From: Pseudoalteromonas phenolica
GTDB taxonomy: Bacteria > Pseudomonadota > Gammaproteobacteria > Enterobacterales > Alteromonadaceae
Direction of reading: 5' to 3'
Assembly: GCF_005876835.1 (NCBI RefSeq)
Contig: NZ_PPSW01000003.1
Span: forward strand, 39,979-103,978
DNA: 64,000 nt
A program made the translations under genes and the position numbers. Shown piece by piece: positions 26,264 through 35,177 of this stretch. Each line of letters opens with the position of its first letter. Position 1 is the first letter of the stretch. The notes beneath the pieces were generated by a model. It made no database searches and was not told the origin of the DNA. It saw nothing but the letters and a program-made list of their open reading frames with translations.

Positions 26264-28965
26264 TGAAAGCACAATATCCAATGACTCATCATTCTCCAGC
26301 GATTGCAGGGTTAGATTATGAGGAATTACAAGCACAACTTTCTGCTCGATTAAATAGCTTTAATAATGAGTTCTTGAGCCTAGAGTGGAACTTTGAATCT
26401 GAGAGGCAAAAATTAACTTTTAACTTTTCATCTCTCTATCAGCTATTGAAAAGCTCCACTACTTTTAGATATCAAGCTGAGGAAGCCATCATTGCGATTA
26501 AGGTTTATTGGTTGGAAGCATCACAAGGCTTTACTAGCATAGAATCTTATAGAGCCTCGTTCAATGGACTTTGTCTGTTGGCACACTTCTTAGTCGAAAA
26601 TAACACTAAGATTATTAATAAACAAAATCTTGTACACTATATTGAGTATTTATTGACCCACACTTATGACAAGGGGCGGATACTCAAAACGCTCAATTTC
26701 AAATCTTATGCTATTTACAGAGTTTACGCCTCACTAAATGACATTAAACAGTCTACTTTAGCTAGAAGTGATTTTTCGCTAGTTCACTCAAGTGTTAATG
26801 CTAAAGGTATTACCCACGCTGAGAAGCAAGTTATCGAAAATCTCTCTTCTGGTGAAATATCTTTGAAAGATTGGAAGGCAGGGAAGTCTTTCAACTATTT
26901 GAAATTAGACTATGGCAAGTATTACATAGAACACTGTGCTTCATTTTTCAATAAACATTATGCTTTGGCTAGAGCACTCTATGACACTTTTCAAGATTCA
27001 GGAGAGTTAGTGGAGGAAGCAGGCTGGCCTGTAAAACCGGATACAAAAGCCTATGTAAGTCTATGTTTATTAAATTTACCTCCTGAAGAAATAGCCCAAA
27101 AGCGAGGCACTAATCTCGAAAAAACTAAAGCTTTGAAATCGATGGTTGAAGCTCGTTTTCAAGCTTATTTTACCAAATATAATAACCTGATGAGTCGGTT
27201 GGATAGAGATAACAGAGTAAGTTTTTTTGCTCATCTTGATATAAAAGACTTAACTGAGAGCCAAGTTGATAAGTTACATTTCATTTGTGATCACCTCGTA
27301 TACGAAGAGAATCACGAAAAAATAAAATATTGGATCGATGAGATGGATAATGACGATCTCAATTACGATAAGGTCATTTCCTCATATACGGAAACAATCA
27401 AATGTATAGGTTTGAATAAAAAGCCTCAGCTTCCCGTTAAAGATTTCTACATAGAAATAGGTCTAGATGAGCCTACAGGATCAAAGAACGGCTATATAAT
27501 CCAATTTTATAGAAAAGTCTTAGCGGCAGGTTTCACTGATATAGCCTCTAACCTCGGCTGGAGAGAAAGCGAGTTTGGCTTTAACTTTAATGCAATAAAA
27601 GTTGAAGACAATCTAGACTTCATAGATCAAGAGCGCTTCCCTAACCGTTACATGGTTAACTGGGTAATACCAAAGACACACGGAGATAAACTGCTAAACC
27701 GTGAAATCACATATAGCGCTTTCTCAAAAATTAGATTAATGAGGGACTTTCTTAGTAGTGAGAATCACTTACCATGCCTTTACGCTGTTGAAAGCTCAAA
27801 CAAAAAGCCTAGTGCTTCAGCCACTCCATTACAAAGAGCTGTTCAATCTATGTGGGTACATTTTGCAACTTACTATGAACCTTTCAATATAATTGAGCAA
27901 ATAGAGATGTTGGAAGCTCTTAAGAAAAAAACTAAAGATGGTGAATGTTTATCTCATCACGATTTCAAAAAGCTCAAAGAGTTGGAGAAAAAGTATATCG
28001 ATGAAAAGTGGGAACAGTTTGATCAAGATCCTATGCTGAAAAAAGCAAGAGCTAGAGTAAGAAAGGAGCTGCCAGTAGTCGCATTCCACTTAATGAGCAA
28101 TGACTGTAAAGCAAAAAACAACTGGGTCATAAGGTATAGAGATCGCACACTTTCCTCTGAATTAATGTCAATTCTTGATGAAAACTTTAGTGAAGAAACT
28201 AAGTCATTCATCAGCCAAATTACCGATAAACCTGTTGCGACACTGACAAAGCAGCTTTCAAGTGAATTGGTTGCTGATTGTATCTACCCTACCCCACATG
28301 CCTTAAGGCACATGTGGGCAGAAGCTGTCTATAGAAGATTTGATGGTGATGTAGGCTGGATGATAAGAAGCCAATTTAAGCATATTAGTCCGTCTATGTG
28401 GTTGGCATATGTAGCTGATAAAGCTAATGGACCAATCAATGACAAAGCAAAGATCGATGTTATAAACTCAGTAGTAAAATCGTTCATAGAGAAAAAAGGT
28501 CAAGGTTATGCCGGAAAGTTATCTAGCTATTTAAGACGCGCATTTAAGAAAACCAAGGTTGTTAACTTGAAAAGCTTTGAAGCAGAGTTGAACCAATTTA
28601 TTTCATCCGAGTTTGTATCTATTAAGGCTAGTCCGTGGGGATACTGCTTGCTTAAGAGACGAAATCAAGCAAGAGCTAAGTGCGCAGAAAATGGCATACC
28701 TAGAAGGGAAAAAGCTGCTCCTAAATATTGTTTGGGTTGTAGCAACAACCTGACCCAGCATACGAACATTGACTATATATACTTTGCAATTATGAAAGAT
28801 GTAGCTTTGCTAAATGATAGTGAATCAATTCCAAAAGCATTTCTGAAGGAATCATTTGAGCTGGTTCACAATGCTTTTAAGCATATAAAAAGCCTCGATC
28901 CCAAGCACAAGATATTGGATACATTAACACTGATTATTGCTAAAAGGGCTTCTTTCGTATGCTAA
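26263..28965 (+). CDS. intB: Large tyrosine recombinase IntB with C-terminal Cys cluster
   Basis: 900 residues, over twice a normal integrase. The catalytic domain lies late in the chain: R434 in LGWRESE, H679-A-L-R682-H in PHALRHMWAEAVYRR, H707 in QFKHISP and Y716 in MWLAYVADK, again nine residues after the His. After it comes a cysteine-rich tail, GYC ... KC ... YCLGC (about 790-826), a likely zinc-binding domain resembling that of Tn554 TnpB-type recombinases. The N-terminal 400 residues have no recognised domain. It overlaps its upstream neighbour by one base and the small gene downstream by 7 nt. Confidence 0.85.
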   Translation: MKAQYPMTHHSPAIAGLDYEELQAQLSARLNSFNNEFLSLEWNFESERQKLTFNFSSLYQLLKSSTTFRYQAEEAIIAIKVYWLEASQGFTSIESYRASFNGLCLLAHFLVENNTKIINKQNLVHYIEYLLTHTYDKGRILKTLNFKSYAIYRVYASLNDIKQSTLARSDFSLVHSSVNAKGITHAEKQVIENLSSGEISLKDWKAGKSFNYLKLDYGKYYIEHCASFFNKHYALARALYDTFQDSGELVEEAGWPVKPDTKAYVSLCLLNLPPEEIAQKRGTNLEKTKALKSMVEARFQAYFTKYNNLMSRLDRDNRVSFFAHLDIKDLTESQVDKLHFICDHLVYEENHEKIKYWIDEMDNDDLNYDKVISSYTETIKCIGLNKKPQLPVKDFYIEIGLDEPTGSKNGYIIQFYRKVLAAGFTDIASNLGWRESEFGFNFNAIKVEDNLDFIDQERFPNRYMVNWVIPKTHGDKLLNREITYSAFSKIRLMRDFLSSENHLPCLYAVESSNKKPSASATPLQRAVQSMWVHFATYYEPFNIIEQIEMLEALKKKTKDGECLSHHDFKKLKELEKKYIDEKWEQFDQDPMLKKARARVRKELPVVAFHLMSNDCKAKNNWVIRYRDRTLSSELMSILDENFSEETKSFISQITDKPVATLTKQLSSELVADCIYPTPHALRHMWAEAVYRRFDGDVGWMIRSQFKHISPSMWLAYVADKANGPINDKAKIDVINSVVKSFIEKKGQGYAGKLSSYLRRAFKKTKVVNLKSFEAELNQFISSEFVSIKASPWGYCLLKRRNQARAKCAENGIPRREKAAPKYCLGCSNNLTQHTNIDYIYFAIMKDVALLNDSESIPKAFLKESFELVHNAFKHIKSLDPKHKILDTLTLIIAKRASFVC

Positions 28966-29438
28966 ATTACTTTGAAGAAAAAACAGACGAAAAACCTGAC
29001 TGGGTCTCAGACCAGAATTGTTCTCATAAGATATATCAGGCTTTTTTAACTCTTAAAGAAGAAAAAAGGGAATATATTAGCAGGCATCGTTTAAAAGGAG
29101 ATTTCAAAAAGAAAAAATCTTACACATTTTCTATGAGAGAGGCGTCTAAAAAAGCAGGGATTAAACATACTAATGTTACCAGCTTGAGGCGCTTTGATGA
29201 TATAAAAGTGTTTTTCGAGGAACTTAATCTTCAACTGACTAAAGAAAAAGAAGAAAGGGTTAAAAAATTTCAAGGAAGATCTCGTGGTAAATATGAATCA
29301 TCCAAGAGCGAGTTGATTGAAGAAATTGTTAAGGTTAAGGAAGAATATAGAGGCTTGGAAAAAAAGGATGCTGAAGCACAAATTAATGTATTGATATCAA
29401 AAATGAAACCTGATGTTAAGAGGTTGCTATTTAGCTAA
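28959..29438 (+). CDS. Small recombination accessory protein (SRAP-like)
   Basis: 159 residues, highly charged and helical, with a possible helix-turn-helix around FSMREASKKAGIKHTNVTSLRRF (about 58-80, quoted in part) and a lysine/glutamate-rich coiled-coil-like C-terminal half. It closes the intA-tfp-intB operon with a 7-nt overlap. Size, position and character fit the fourth gene of SE modules, or TnpC of Tn554, both DNA-binding helpers that set the direction or orientation of recombination. Function here is inferred from gene order. Confidence 0.6.
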   Translation: MLNYFEEKTDEKPDWVSDQNCSHKIYQAFLTLKEEKREYISRHRLKGDFKKKKSYTFSMREASKKAGIKHTNVTSLRRFDDIKVFFEELNLQLTKEKEERVKKFQGRSRGKYESSKSELIEEIVKVKEEYRGLEKKDAEAQINVLISKMKPDVKRLLFS

Positions 29439-29750
29439 TATACTTTAACTAGTAAGCCTTTTAGGCACATGCAGTTTCAGCAATAGCGATATTTGTCGCC
29501 TCTCCTACCGACATTGAAAAATGTAACTTGTTACGTCAATATTTGAGCATCATATAGAAAGTCTTACTATATGATGCTCTTAATTAAGAGTGGCTACAAC
29601 TAATACCAAACACACAATAAAGGCTTTAGGCATTTTGCGAAACACAATGAATACATTGATTTGGATATTTAGATGTATCTCTTGAGCCTTTACAATTATT
29701 ATCTAATTCATTAAACATCCAATTATTAAGCCAAATTGATTACCCTTGAG
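29439..29750. other. 312-bp intergenic region with a strong hairpin
   Basis: This stretch separates the recombination module from the convergent Qat operon. It holds a perfect 13-bp inverted repeat, GAGCATCATATAG at 29545-29557 and CTATATGATGCTC at 29567-29579, with a 9-nt loop. There is no long T run, so it is either a weak bidirectional terminator or a protein-binding site. Nothing else is recognised. Confidence 0.55.
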
Positions 29751-30479
29751 TTAGCTACTAACTACATTTTTTAAATTATACTCCAACTGAGAAACAACTG
29801 ATTCTTGCGCTACCCCCCATTGCTGAGATAAATACTCGACAACACTCATAACATCGGATGGGAACTGTATTCTCCCGGCAACTTTTGCAAATGGGCCGTC
29901 CGTTTCAAGTAGTATTTTGTCGTTAGGTATCCACGAAATGATTTTTTTAGCTCGGCTAGAGTGAATCATTGCTGGACCAACCGAAAAAAAACAACCAAGC
30001 TCTAAAGCTCTTGCTAGTTGTTTTTTTGAGCCTAAAAACCAGTGTAGGATAGGTTTTCCAGCGTCAGGATATTGAGTTAGGCAATCTAATGTTTCTTCAA
30101 TCGCGTTAAGAGAATGAATCGTTAATACTTTACCCTTACGAGACTGGCATTTATTGAGAATATGTTTGAATATAAACAACTGATCTTCTATGTGCTCAGC
30201 ATAACCTTTTGAACCATCTAGTCCAATTTCTCCAATATATCTAGTTCTATCAACTAGCTTATCGAATAATGCTAATTCATTTTTTCTTAGATGAGCAAGT
30301 TGAGGGTGCAGCCCCAAAGCCGTTTTACAGTGTTTAATACCACTTGTTAACTGGACAGTACCTTCAAAAGCTGAAGGCACCGTAGTTACTGATAGCACGT
30401 AATAATTACTGCTTTTTATGTCGTTCAATACCTCTTGATGATCTGGATATAAATCAACATGGCAATGAAGATCCATCAT
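29751..30479 (-). CDS. qatD: QatD, TatD-like nuclease of the Qat defence system
   Basis: 242 residues of the TatD metal-dependent hydrolase family. The metal site is visible as HCHVD at 5-9, GEIGLDG (Glu), TIHSLNA (His) and ETDGPF (Asp), so it should be an active DNase-type enzyme. It is the last gene of a four-gene operon in the order qatA-qatB-qatC-qatD and overlaps qatC by 4 nt. In the reported QatABCD anti-phage system TatD-like QatD is essential together with a QueC-like QatC. A housekeeping TatD would not sit in this setting. Confidence 0.85.
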   Translation of the reverse strand: MMDLHCHVDLYPDHQEVLNDIKSSNYYVLSVTTVPSAFEGTVQLTSGIKHCKTALGLHPQLAHLRKNELALFDKLVDRTRYIGEIGLDGSKGYAEHIEDQLFIFKHILNKCQSRKGKVLTIHSLNAIEETLDCLTQYPDAGKPILHWFLGSKKQLARALELGCFFSVGPAMIHSSRAKKIISWIPNDKILLETDGPFAKVAGRIQFPSDVMSVVEYLSQQWGVAQESVVSQLEYNLKNVVSS

Positions 30480-31810
30480 GATGATTTATCCGCTTGGAGA
30501 AATAATTCAACCTCTGCTAATCCTCGCTTGATCGTTGATTCTAATTTTTCTCGTATATGTTTATCTTGCGGTATCGGCCCCGACATTCGTAGCCAAGAAC
30601 GATAATTATCTGTCTGCTTCAACCGAATAATGGCAGTTTGAACTGCTTGAAGATCATCACGAGTATCTTTTTCTTTGATAAGCCCTTTCAACCGCTTCGT
30701 CTTGTATGGTGCATCATGTGTAAAACCAGCATGAAAAACTGACGCTCTTCGAATAAGACAAGGTACACAATGCCCACACTGTTTATGTTCTCTGTGCCAA
30801 TGACTGCATGAAACACTCAGAGGAACTGCTTTTCTAATTGCGTCTTGATCAACACATTCCGCTAACATTTCACCTTTAGTTTTGAATTGATAGGGGTTTA
30901 CAAATTTGACATGAAACCCAGTGTCTCTAAGCAAAGACTCAAGCCTGCTTAGAAAATTAGGATGAGTTGTTCTAGTACTATGGCTACCAATCCGTCTTCT
31001 GGTTAGCGGTGGATTTATTGAGATATAGCCATTCTCAGGGACGACAATAGTTTCAATACTGCTATCGCAATTAGCATTTCTTAAGGCAGATACACCAAGT
31101 ACCGCCATAGCTAGGAAGTTGAAGCTTCTTCCCCTCATGCTAATGTCAGTTTTACCTTCTAAATGCTTAATAATATGGGGAGACATTGAATAGGACAATT
31201 CGCCGAATGGCGGGGATAATAATTGCTTAATATCTTCCTGTTTCGCACCATCACCACGATAGGCATGACTAACCAAAAGTGGTTTTAAGTCTGACTCTCC
31301 ATTTAAAATGTCAATTGCACCAACTGCGCTATCAAGGCCACCAGAAAAAAGGCAGACTGAGTTGAGTCCAATTAATGATTTTGCTTTTGCTTTCGCTTGC
31401 TCACTTGTTTTAGGAGCTGGCATTGCCATAGTTGTTTTTTCAAAAGTAAACTGCCATTGATCGCCTGTAAGAAAGTTGAGCAAAGAACTTAGTTCAGGCT
31501 CTACAAAATTCCACATATATTCATCGGTAACAGGAACATGCAAATGCATTTTCCTAGCCCATGCATTTTCTGCATTATCCCTCAATTCAAACGTATCAGC
31601 GGCGGTAACGGCAGTTGCAATTGTTATCAGATCTACTGCATCAGCATCTACATTCAATCCTAAGTCACGAACTGTTTGTAGTAATTGTTTTGACACTAAG
31701 CTGTGCTTAGTGATGTCATTTTGATGCGTATGGAACATCTGGACAGGATGACAATCATCAGAAAAATCAGGCAAGTTAGCTGGGTCATGATTAAAATAAA
31801 AATTAGTCAT
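30476..31810 (-). CDS. qatC: QatC, QueC-like protein of the Qat defence system
   Basis: About 444 residues of the QueC / PP-loop ATPase fold. The pyrophosphatase loop is LFSGGLDSAVGAID, and a zinc cluster CSHWHREHKQCGHCVPC lies in the C-terminal third, as in the 7-cyano-7-deazaguanine synthase QueC. The N-terminal 150 residues are extra. I chose the ATG at 31810 (MTNFYFNH), preceded by GGGAGAGC and overlapping the qatB stop by 8 nt; a Met at 31831 is also in frame. In Qat it may modify a protein or nucleic acid, but its substrate is unknown. Confidence 0.87.
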   Translation of the reverse strand: MTNFYFNHDPANLPDFSDDCHPVQMFHTHQNDITKHSLVSKQLLQTVRDLGLNVDADAVDLITIATAVTAADTFELRDNAENAWARKMHLHVPVTDEYMWNFVEPELSSLLNFLTGDQWQFTFEKTTMAMPAPKTSEQAKAKAKSLIGLNSVCLFSGGLDSAVGAIDILNGESDLKPLLVSHAYRGDGAKQEDIKQLLSPPFGELSYSMSPHIIKHLEGKTDISMRGRSFNFLAMAVLGVSALRNANCDSSIETIVVPENGYISINPPLTRRRIGSHSTRTTHPNFLSRLESLLRDTGFHVKFVNPYQFKTKGEMLAECVDQDAIRKAVPLSVSCSHWHREHKQCGHCVPCLIRRASVFHAGFTHDAPYKTKRLKGLIKEKDTRDDLQAVQTAIIRLKQTDNYRSWLRMSGPIPQDKHIREKLESTIKRGLAEVELFLQADKSS

Positions 31811-32690
31811 CAAAGCTCTCCCACTCATCAACTGTCATGGCAATAGCATCGGCTTGAATTTTAGTAATATTTTCCTTACTGATAGTACTGGGGTTGCCAT
31901 TAGTTACTTTATCTAACTGTTCTTGTGTGATCACTTTTATTAATTCCCTTAATTCAACTTCCATTTGATGATGCTTGCTTGCTGGCTCAACATGAAACCA
32001 AGCTCTGCCCATGCCTTCTACGACATCTTGAAATATGAGATCAGTTAAATAACAGCCAATTGCTTCTTGGATAACTTCGTCGGTAAAACTGTTAGGATCA
32101 AATTCTTCAGTATCGGGTAGTGCTTCTTCCAACGCGTAGTCTAACGCCACTCTAACAGCATCCGAATCGGCATTATCAGGCGCTAAATGGCTAGCAATTT
32201 TGTCAATTGCTTGGTCAGTCGATAGCCCAGTTAGATCACCTAAAGATAAGCTTTGATTATTAACCGTTACGGTGTCGCCACGCATGACACCAAGCAATCC
32301 AGAACCCGCAGTTATGCCGCTTGCTAGTCTCCGGCTTGTGCTTTTACCTCCGCCAGAGCCTTTTCTAGAGTAATTTTTTAATGAACGCCTTAGATCTGAG
32401 GTTGAGCCACCTGTTTGTGCATATTTACCAAATGCTCTTCTGGCACTGGCAAACCTATTTGGAGGCAGTGTTGCTGTGGGTGAACCACCGATTTCTTGTT
32501 GAACCTTGTCATTGTCAATATCATTGCTATTGTCATTCTGATCATCAGCTTGATTATTATCAGAGCCAGTTTGATCATCCCCATCAGTACCTGATGCAGG
32601 TTCTATTGTGACGGGATCTCCTTGCTCTGCCCAAGATGGAATTAGCGGACTCTTATTATTCGGTCCTGTTGACGATGCGGACGTACCCAT
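31803..32690 (-). CDS. qatB: QatB, Qat defence system subunit
   Basis: 295 residues. The N-terminal third is low complexity and probably disordered, rich in Asp, Asn, Ser and Gly (about 1-70), then a basic glycine/serine segment (GKYAQTGG, GSGGGKSTSRR) and an acidic helical C-terminal domain ending with WESFDD. No enzymatic motif is visible. It is placed as QatB by its position 1 bp after qatA and before the QueC-like gene. In other Qat systems QatB is the subunit of unknown function, which agrees with what is seen. Confidence 0.78.
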   Translation of the reverse strand: MGTSASSTGPNNKSPLIPSWAEQGDPVTIEPASGTDGDDQTGSDNNQADDQNDNSNDIDNDKVQQEIGGSPTATLPPNRFASARRAFGKYAQTGGSTSDLRRSLKNYSRKGSGGGKSTSRRLASGITAGSGLLGVMRGDTVTVNNQSLSLGDLTGLSTDQAIDKIASHLAPDNADSDAVRVALDYALEEALPDTEEFDPNSFTDEVIQEAIGCYLTDLIFQDVVEGMGRAWFHVEPASKHHQMEVELRELIKVITQEQLDKVTNGNPSTISKENITKIQADAIAMTVDEWESFDD

Positions 32691-32691
32691 A

Positions 32692-34452
32692 TTACTTAGT
32701 TCCCTCTAATTCTTTTAAAATTGGATTAAGCCATCTTTGACGGGGCAAGCTTTTTAAAAATGTAAGAAGACTTAAGCAACATTTTTCATCCTGCTTGGCA
32801 AGTAGTACCGCTCCATAAATGCCTGTTGGTCTTTCGGTCCAATCACCAATCAACTTAAAGTTTTCAATCAAACCATCCATGACTGACATATATTCTTCCT
32901 TCGGTGTTGTGGTAATAGCTGTAGAGTTAACGCCACTGACCCTAACCTTTTGCTTCATTAATTCTTCTACAAGTTTTTGAGCGGCTCCAGACATTACCGC
33001 ATTTACAGCGCCCATTGGAATGCTTTCTCGACTCAGATATGCCGCTGGAGTCAAATCCATCTCAGTAAACATTGGAGGTAATTTTGACCATTTATCAATA
33101 AAAGCTAGGTCTAGCTTCCACTCTTCAGGTAACTTAATTTCGTCAAATTCAACTTCTGAATTTTCGAGATCCGCCAATACTTTTGGGAATCCCTTTTCCT
33201 TATCAATTAATTCATAAAGCTTATTGGTAGCCTGAGTGCCTAAGCACCTCTCAAAAATGACCAGCTTAGTGATAGTTTTTTCATCAAGCTGCATTCCTCG
33301 ACGGTGAGCGGTTTTCTTTCTCATCTTCACTTGATTGAGTAATCGCTTAACAATGCGAGGGTTGCCGTTAATGTTTGTGGATTCAGCTAATAGTGGAGCT
33401 AACTGTTCTGCAACTACAAATTTACTTCTGAGTTCTGAATGCTTTTCAATCGCTTGATCTTGAAGTAGCTCGTCAACGGTAATTTGTGGTTGTTTCCACG
33501 ACAGCCTTAGTGATTCTTCAAGGGCGCATCTTATCGTTTCTAACTGAGTATCGGTAACGCCGTGATCTTGGGCGGTGAGCATCATTAAATATGCCCTTAT
33601 TTCAAGAACGCCGGGTCTTGGTACATGCACAGGAATTTGAATAAGCTTGTCTAAATAATCAGTTTGATGTCGTTGAGATGCACCTTTGTGATATTCAGGT
33701 ACTGCCAAGCGGATCATGTCTTCATCGGCAGCAATAACAAATGCGGTATTTGGTAAAAATAGAAATAGTCTGATAGCCTCAAGGGTTGAAATGGCATTAA
33801 ATGGAGAACAGCGATCTAAATTATCGACATAGACAATAAGAGGCTTATCAAACTCCTTTAACAGATCTGAATATGCTTTTCGGAATTCTTTAATTTCTTT
33901 TGGTGGTGAGAATGATTTCTTATCTTTGATTAGACCTTTGTTTTTCTTAGCGACATCTTTAGCACCATCTACAGCATCTTTAATATCACCAACATCAAGT
34001 TCACCATCTTCGCCACCACTGAATAGCCCCATGATCTTCTGTATACCACCCATAGTTGGTATACCCGCTAATGCTGCACCACCATCCATTAGCAGCCCCA
34101 TCAGTCTGATCTTATCTATTCGTCCAGCAAACTCTTTTGCTTTTGCACTTAGGTTTTTATCGTCTGCTGCTTTTTTAACTAAAGTAGATGCGATTGTTTC
34201 TAATAGTGCTGCTTTAGCATCATCGTATCCTTGGAATGTCCATGCATCAAAATGTACTTGGATATATTCTTGTTCATCAGTTTCCAAAGATGCTTTGGTA
34301 AGTTCAAGAATGGTAGATTTTCCTGCGCCCCAATCCCCAAAGACACCAATGCTAATAGGCATTAATTCCTTTTCAGTTATAAGATCTTTAATCGACTCAG
34401 CCGTTTCATTAAAATTTAAGAAATCAATTTTTGATTCTTTATCAGACCACAT
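32692..34452 (-). CDS. qatA: QatA, KAP-family P-loop NTPase of the Qat defence system
   Basis: 586 residues of the KAP P-loop NTPase family. Walker A is GDWGAGKST (39-47) and Walker B YVDNLDRCSP (about 208-217). A glycine-rich segment near 120-150 (LLMDGGAALAGIPTMGG) between the Walker motifs may insert into or contact the membrane, a known feature of KAP proteins. It begins only 18 bp after the serine recombinase gene, with a GGAGAT ribosome binding site, so the recombinase and qatABCD are probably one transcript. The KAP + QueC + TatD set is diagnostic for Qat. Confidence 0.88.
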   Translation of the reverse strand: MWSDKESKIDFLNFNETAESIKDLITEKELMPISIGVFGDWGAGKSTILELTKASLETDEQEYIQVHFDAWTFQGYDDAKAALLETIASTLVKKAADDKNLSAKAKEFAGRIDKIRLMGLLMDGGAALAGIPTMGGIQKIMGLFSGGEDGELDVGDIKDAVDGAKDVAKKNKGLIKDKKSFSPPKEIKEFRKAYSDLLKEFDKPLIVYVDNLDRCSPFNAISTLEAIRLFLFLPNTAFVIAADEDMIRLAVPEYHKGASQRHQTDYLDKLIQIPVHVPRPGVLEIRAYLMMLTAQDHGVTDTQLETIRCALEESLRLSWKQPQITVDELLQDQAIEKHSELRSKFVVAEQLAPLLAESTNINGNPRIVKRLLNQVKMRKKTAHRRGMQLDEKTITKLVIFERCLGTQATNKLYELIDKEKGFPKVLADLENSEVEFDEIKLPEEWKLDLAFIDKWSKLPPMFTEMDLTPAAYLSRESIPMGAVNAVMSGAAQKLVEELMKQKVRVSGVNSTAITTTPKEEYMSVMDGLIENFKLIGDWTERPTGIYGAVLLAKQDEKCCLSLLTFLKSLPRQRWLNPILKELEGTK

Positions 34453-34470
34453 AACATCTCCTTTTATTTA

Positions 34471-35040
34471 TTATTTCTTTTGTTCCACTCTTTCTAAAGT
34501 ACGGTGAACTGTAGGGCGGCTAACAGAATATTTTTTTGCTAATGCTGAGATCGATTCACCGTTTAATTTATCTTTATATAATTCTTTCGCTTGTTTGTCT
34601 GACAATGCAGGCAACCTGCCCATGTGTTTGCCTTTAGCTTTTGCTTCTTCACGGCCTTCTGCGGTTCTGGCTTTTATAAGATCCCGCTCAAGTTGAGCGA
34701 ATACCCCACATAGGTTGATCATGGCGGTGGCAAATGGATTGTCATTTTTAGTATTGAGAGAACCGTCGATGATATTTAAACACGCTCCTTTTTTATGGAT
34801 ACTTTCAATAGCTTCGAGAATAGTCTTTAATGATCGGCCAAGCCGATCAAGGCGAGTAACAATTACTTCATCGCCTTCTCGTATAAAATCTATGAGATCT
34901 TTTAACTTCTCATCATTTTTAATCGAAGCACCACTTTGCTTCCCTTGAAATACTTTCTCACAACCATAACGGTCCAACTTGGACAGTTGAACTTGTAAAT
35001 CTTGTTCTTGAGTCGAAACTCGTGCAAAACCAACTTTCAT
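34471..35040 (-). CDS. Serine recombinase (resolvase/invertase family)
   Basis: 189 residues with the complete small serine recombinase layout: catalytic Ser9 in KVGFARVSTQEQDLQ, the VTRLDRLGRS motif with active-site arginines, ATAMINLCGVFAQLERDLI, and a C-terminal helix-turn-helix (ISALAKKYSVSRPTVHRTL). The frame is open to 35076, but family homology begins at the ATG at 35040. It resembles Tn3-type resolvases and DNA invertases. Inverted TACGAAA/TTTCGTA repeats lie directly upstream and probably serve as its binding site. It is the first gene of the apparent recombinase-qatABCD transcript. No transposase accompanies it. Confidence 0.9.
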   Translation of the reverse strand: MKVGFARVSTQEQDLQVQLSKLDRYGCEKVFQGKQSGASIKNDEKLKDLIDFIREGDEVIVTRLDRLGRSLKTILEAIESIHKKGACLNIIDGSLNTKNDNPFATAMINLCGVFAQLERDLIKARTAEGREEAKAKGKHMGRLPALSDKQAKELYKDKLNGESISALAKKYSVSRPTVHRTLERVEQKK

Positions 35041-35041
35041 A

Positions 35042-35121
35042 TGTACGAAACCTATACCTTTCGTACACCATAACAATTACATGAACGAAAGTCCATTTGA
35101 TAATTTCGTACATGAACGAAA
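35042..35121. promoter_or_regulatory. Res-like repeat cluster upstream of the serine recombinase
   Basis: Three repeat units lie within 80 bp: TGTACGAAA/TTTCGTACA inverted around 8 bp (35042-35067), a half site ATGAACGAAA (35081-35090), and an imperfect palindrome TTTCGTACATGAACGAAA (35104-35121). The first directly abuts the recombinase start codon. Multiple dimer sites spaced like this are typical of resolvase res sites, which also repress the resolvase promoter. Confidence 0.6.
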
Positions 35122-35177
35122 TAAAACGATGACTTTCTATCATAAATTCTAGTTGTTTACTCTAACATACTAAAAGT

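Noticed and set aside
30476..31810. Reading the QueC-like gene as queuosine (preQ0) biosynthesis
   Set aside because: No queD/queE/queF neighbours; the KAP ATPase and TatD partners with overlapping genes match Qat instead.
35042..35121. CRISPR-like short repeats
   Set aside because: Units are inverted and irregularly spaced, with no uniform spacers and no cas genes; a recombinase binding site fits better.
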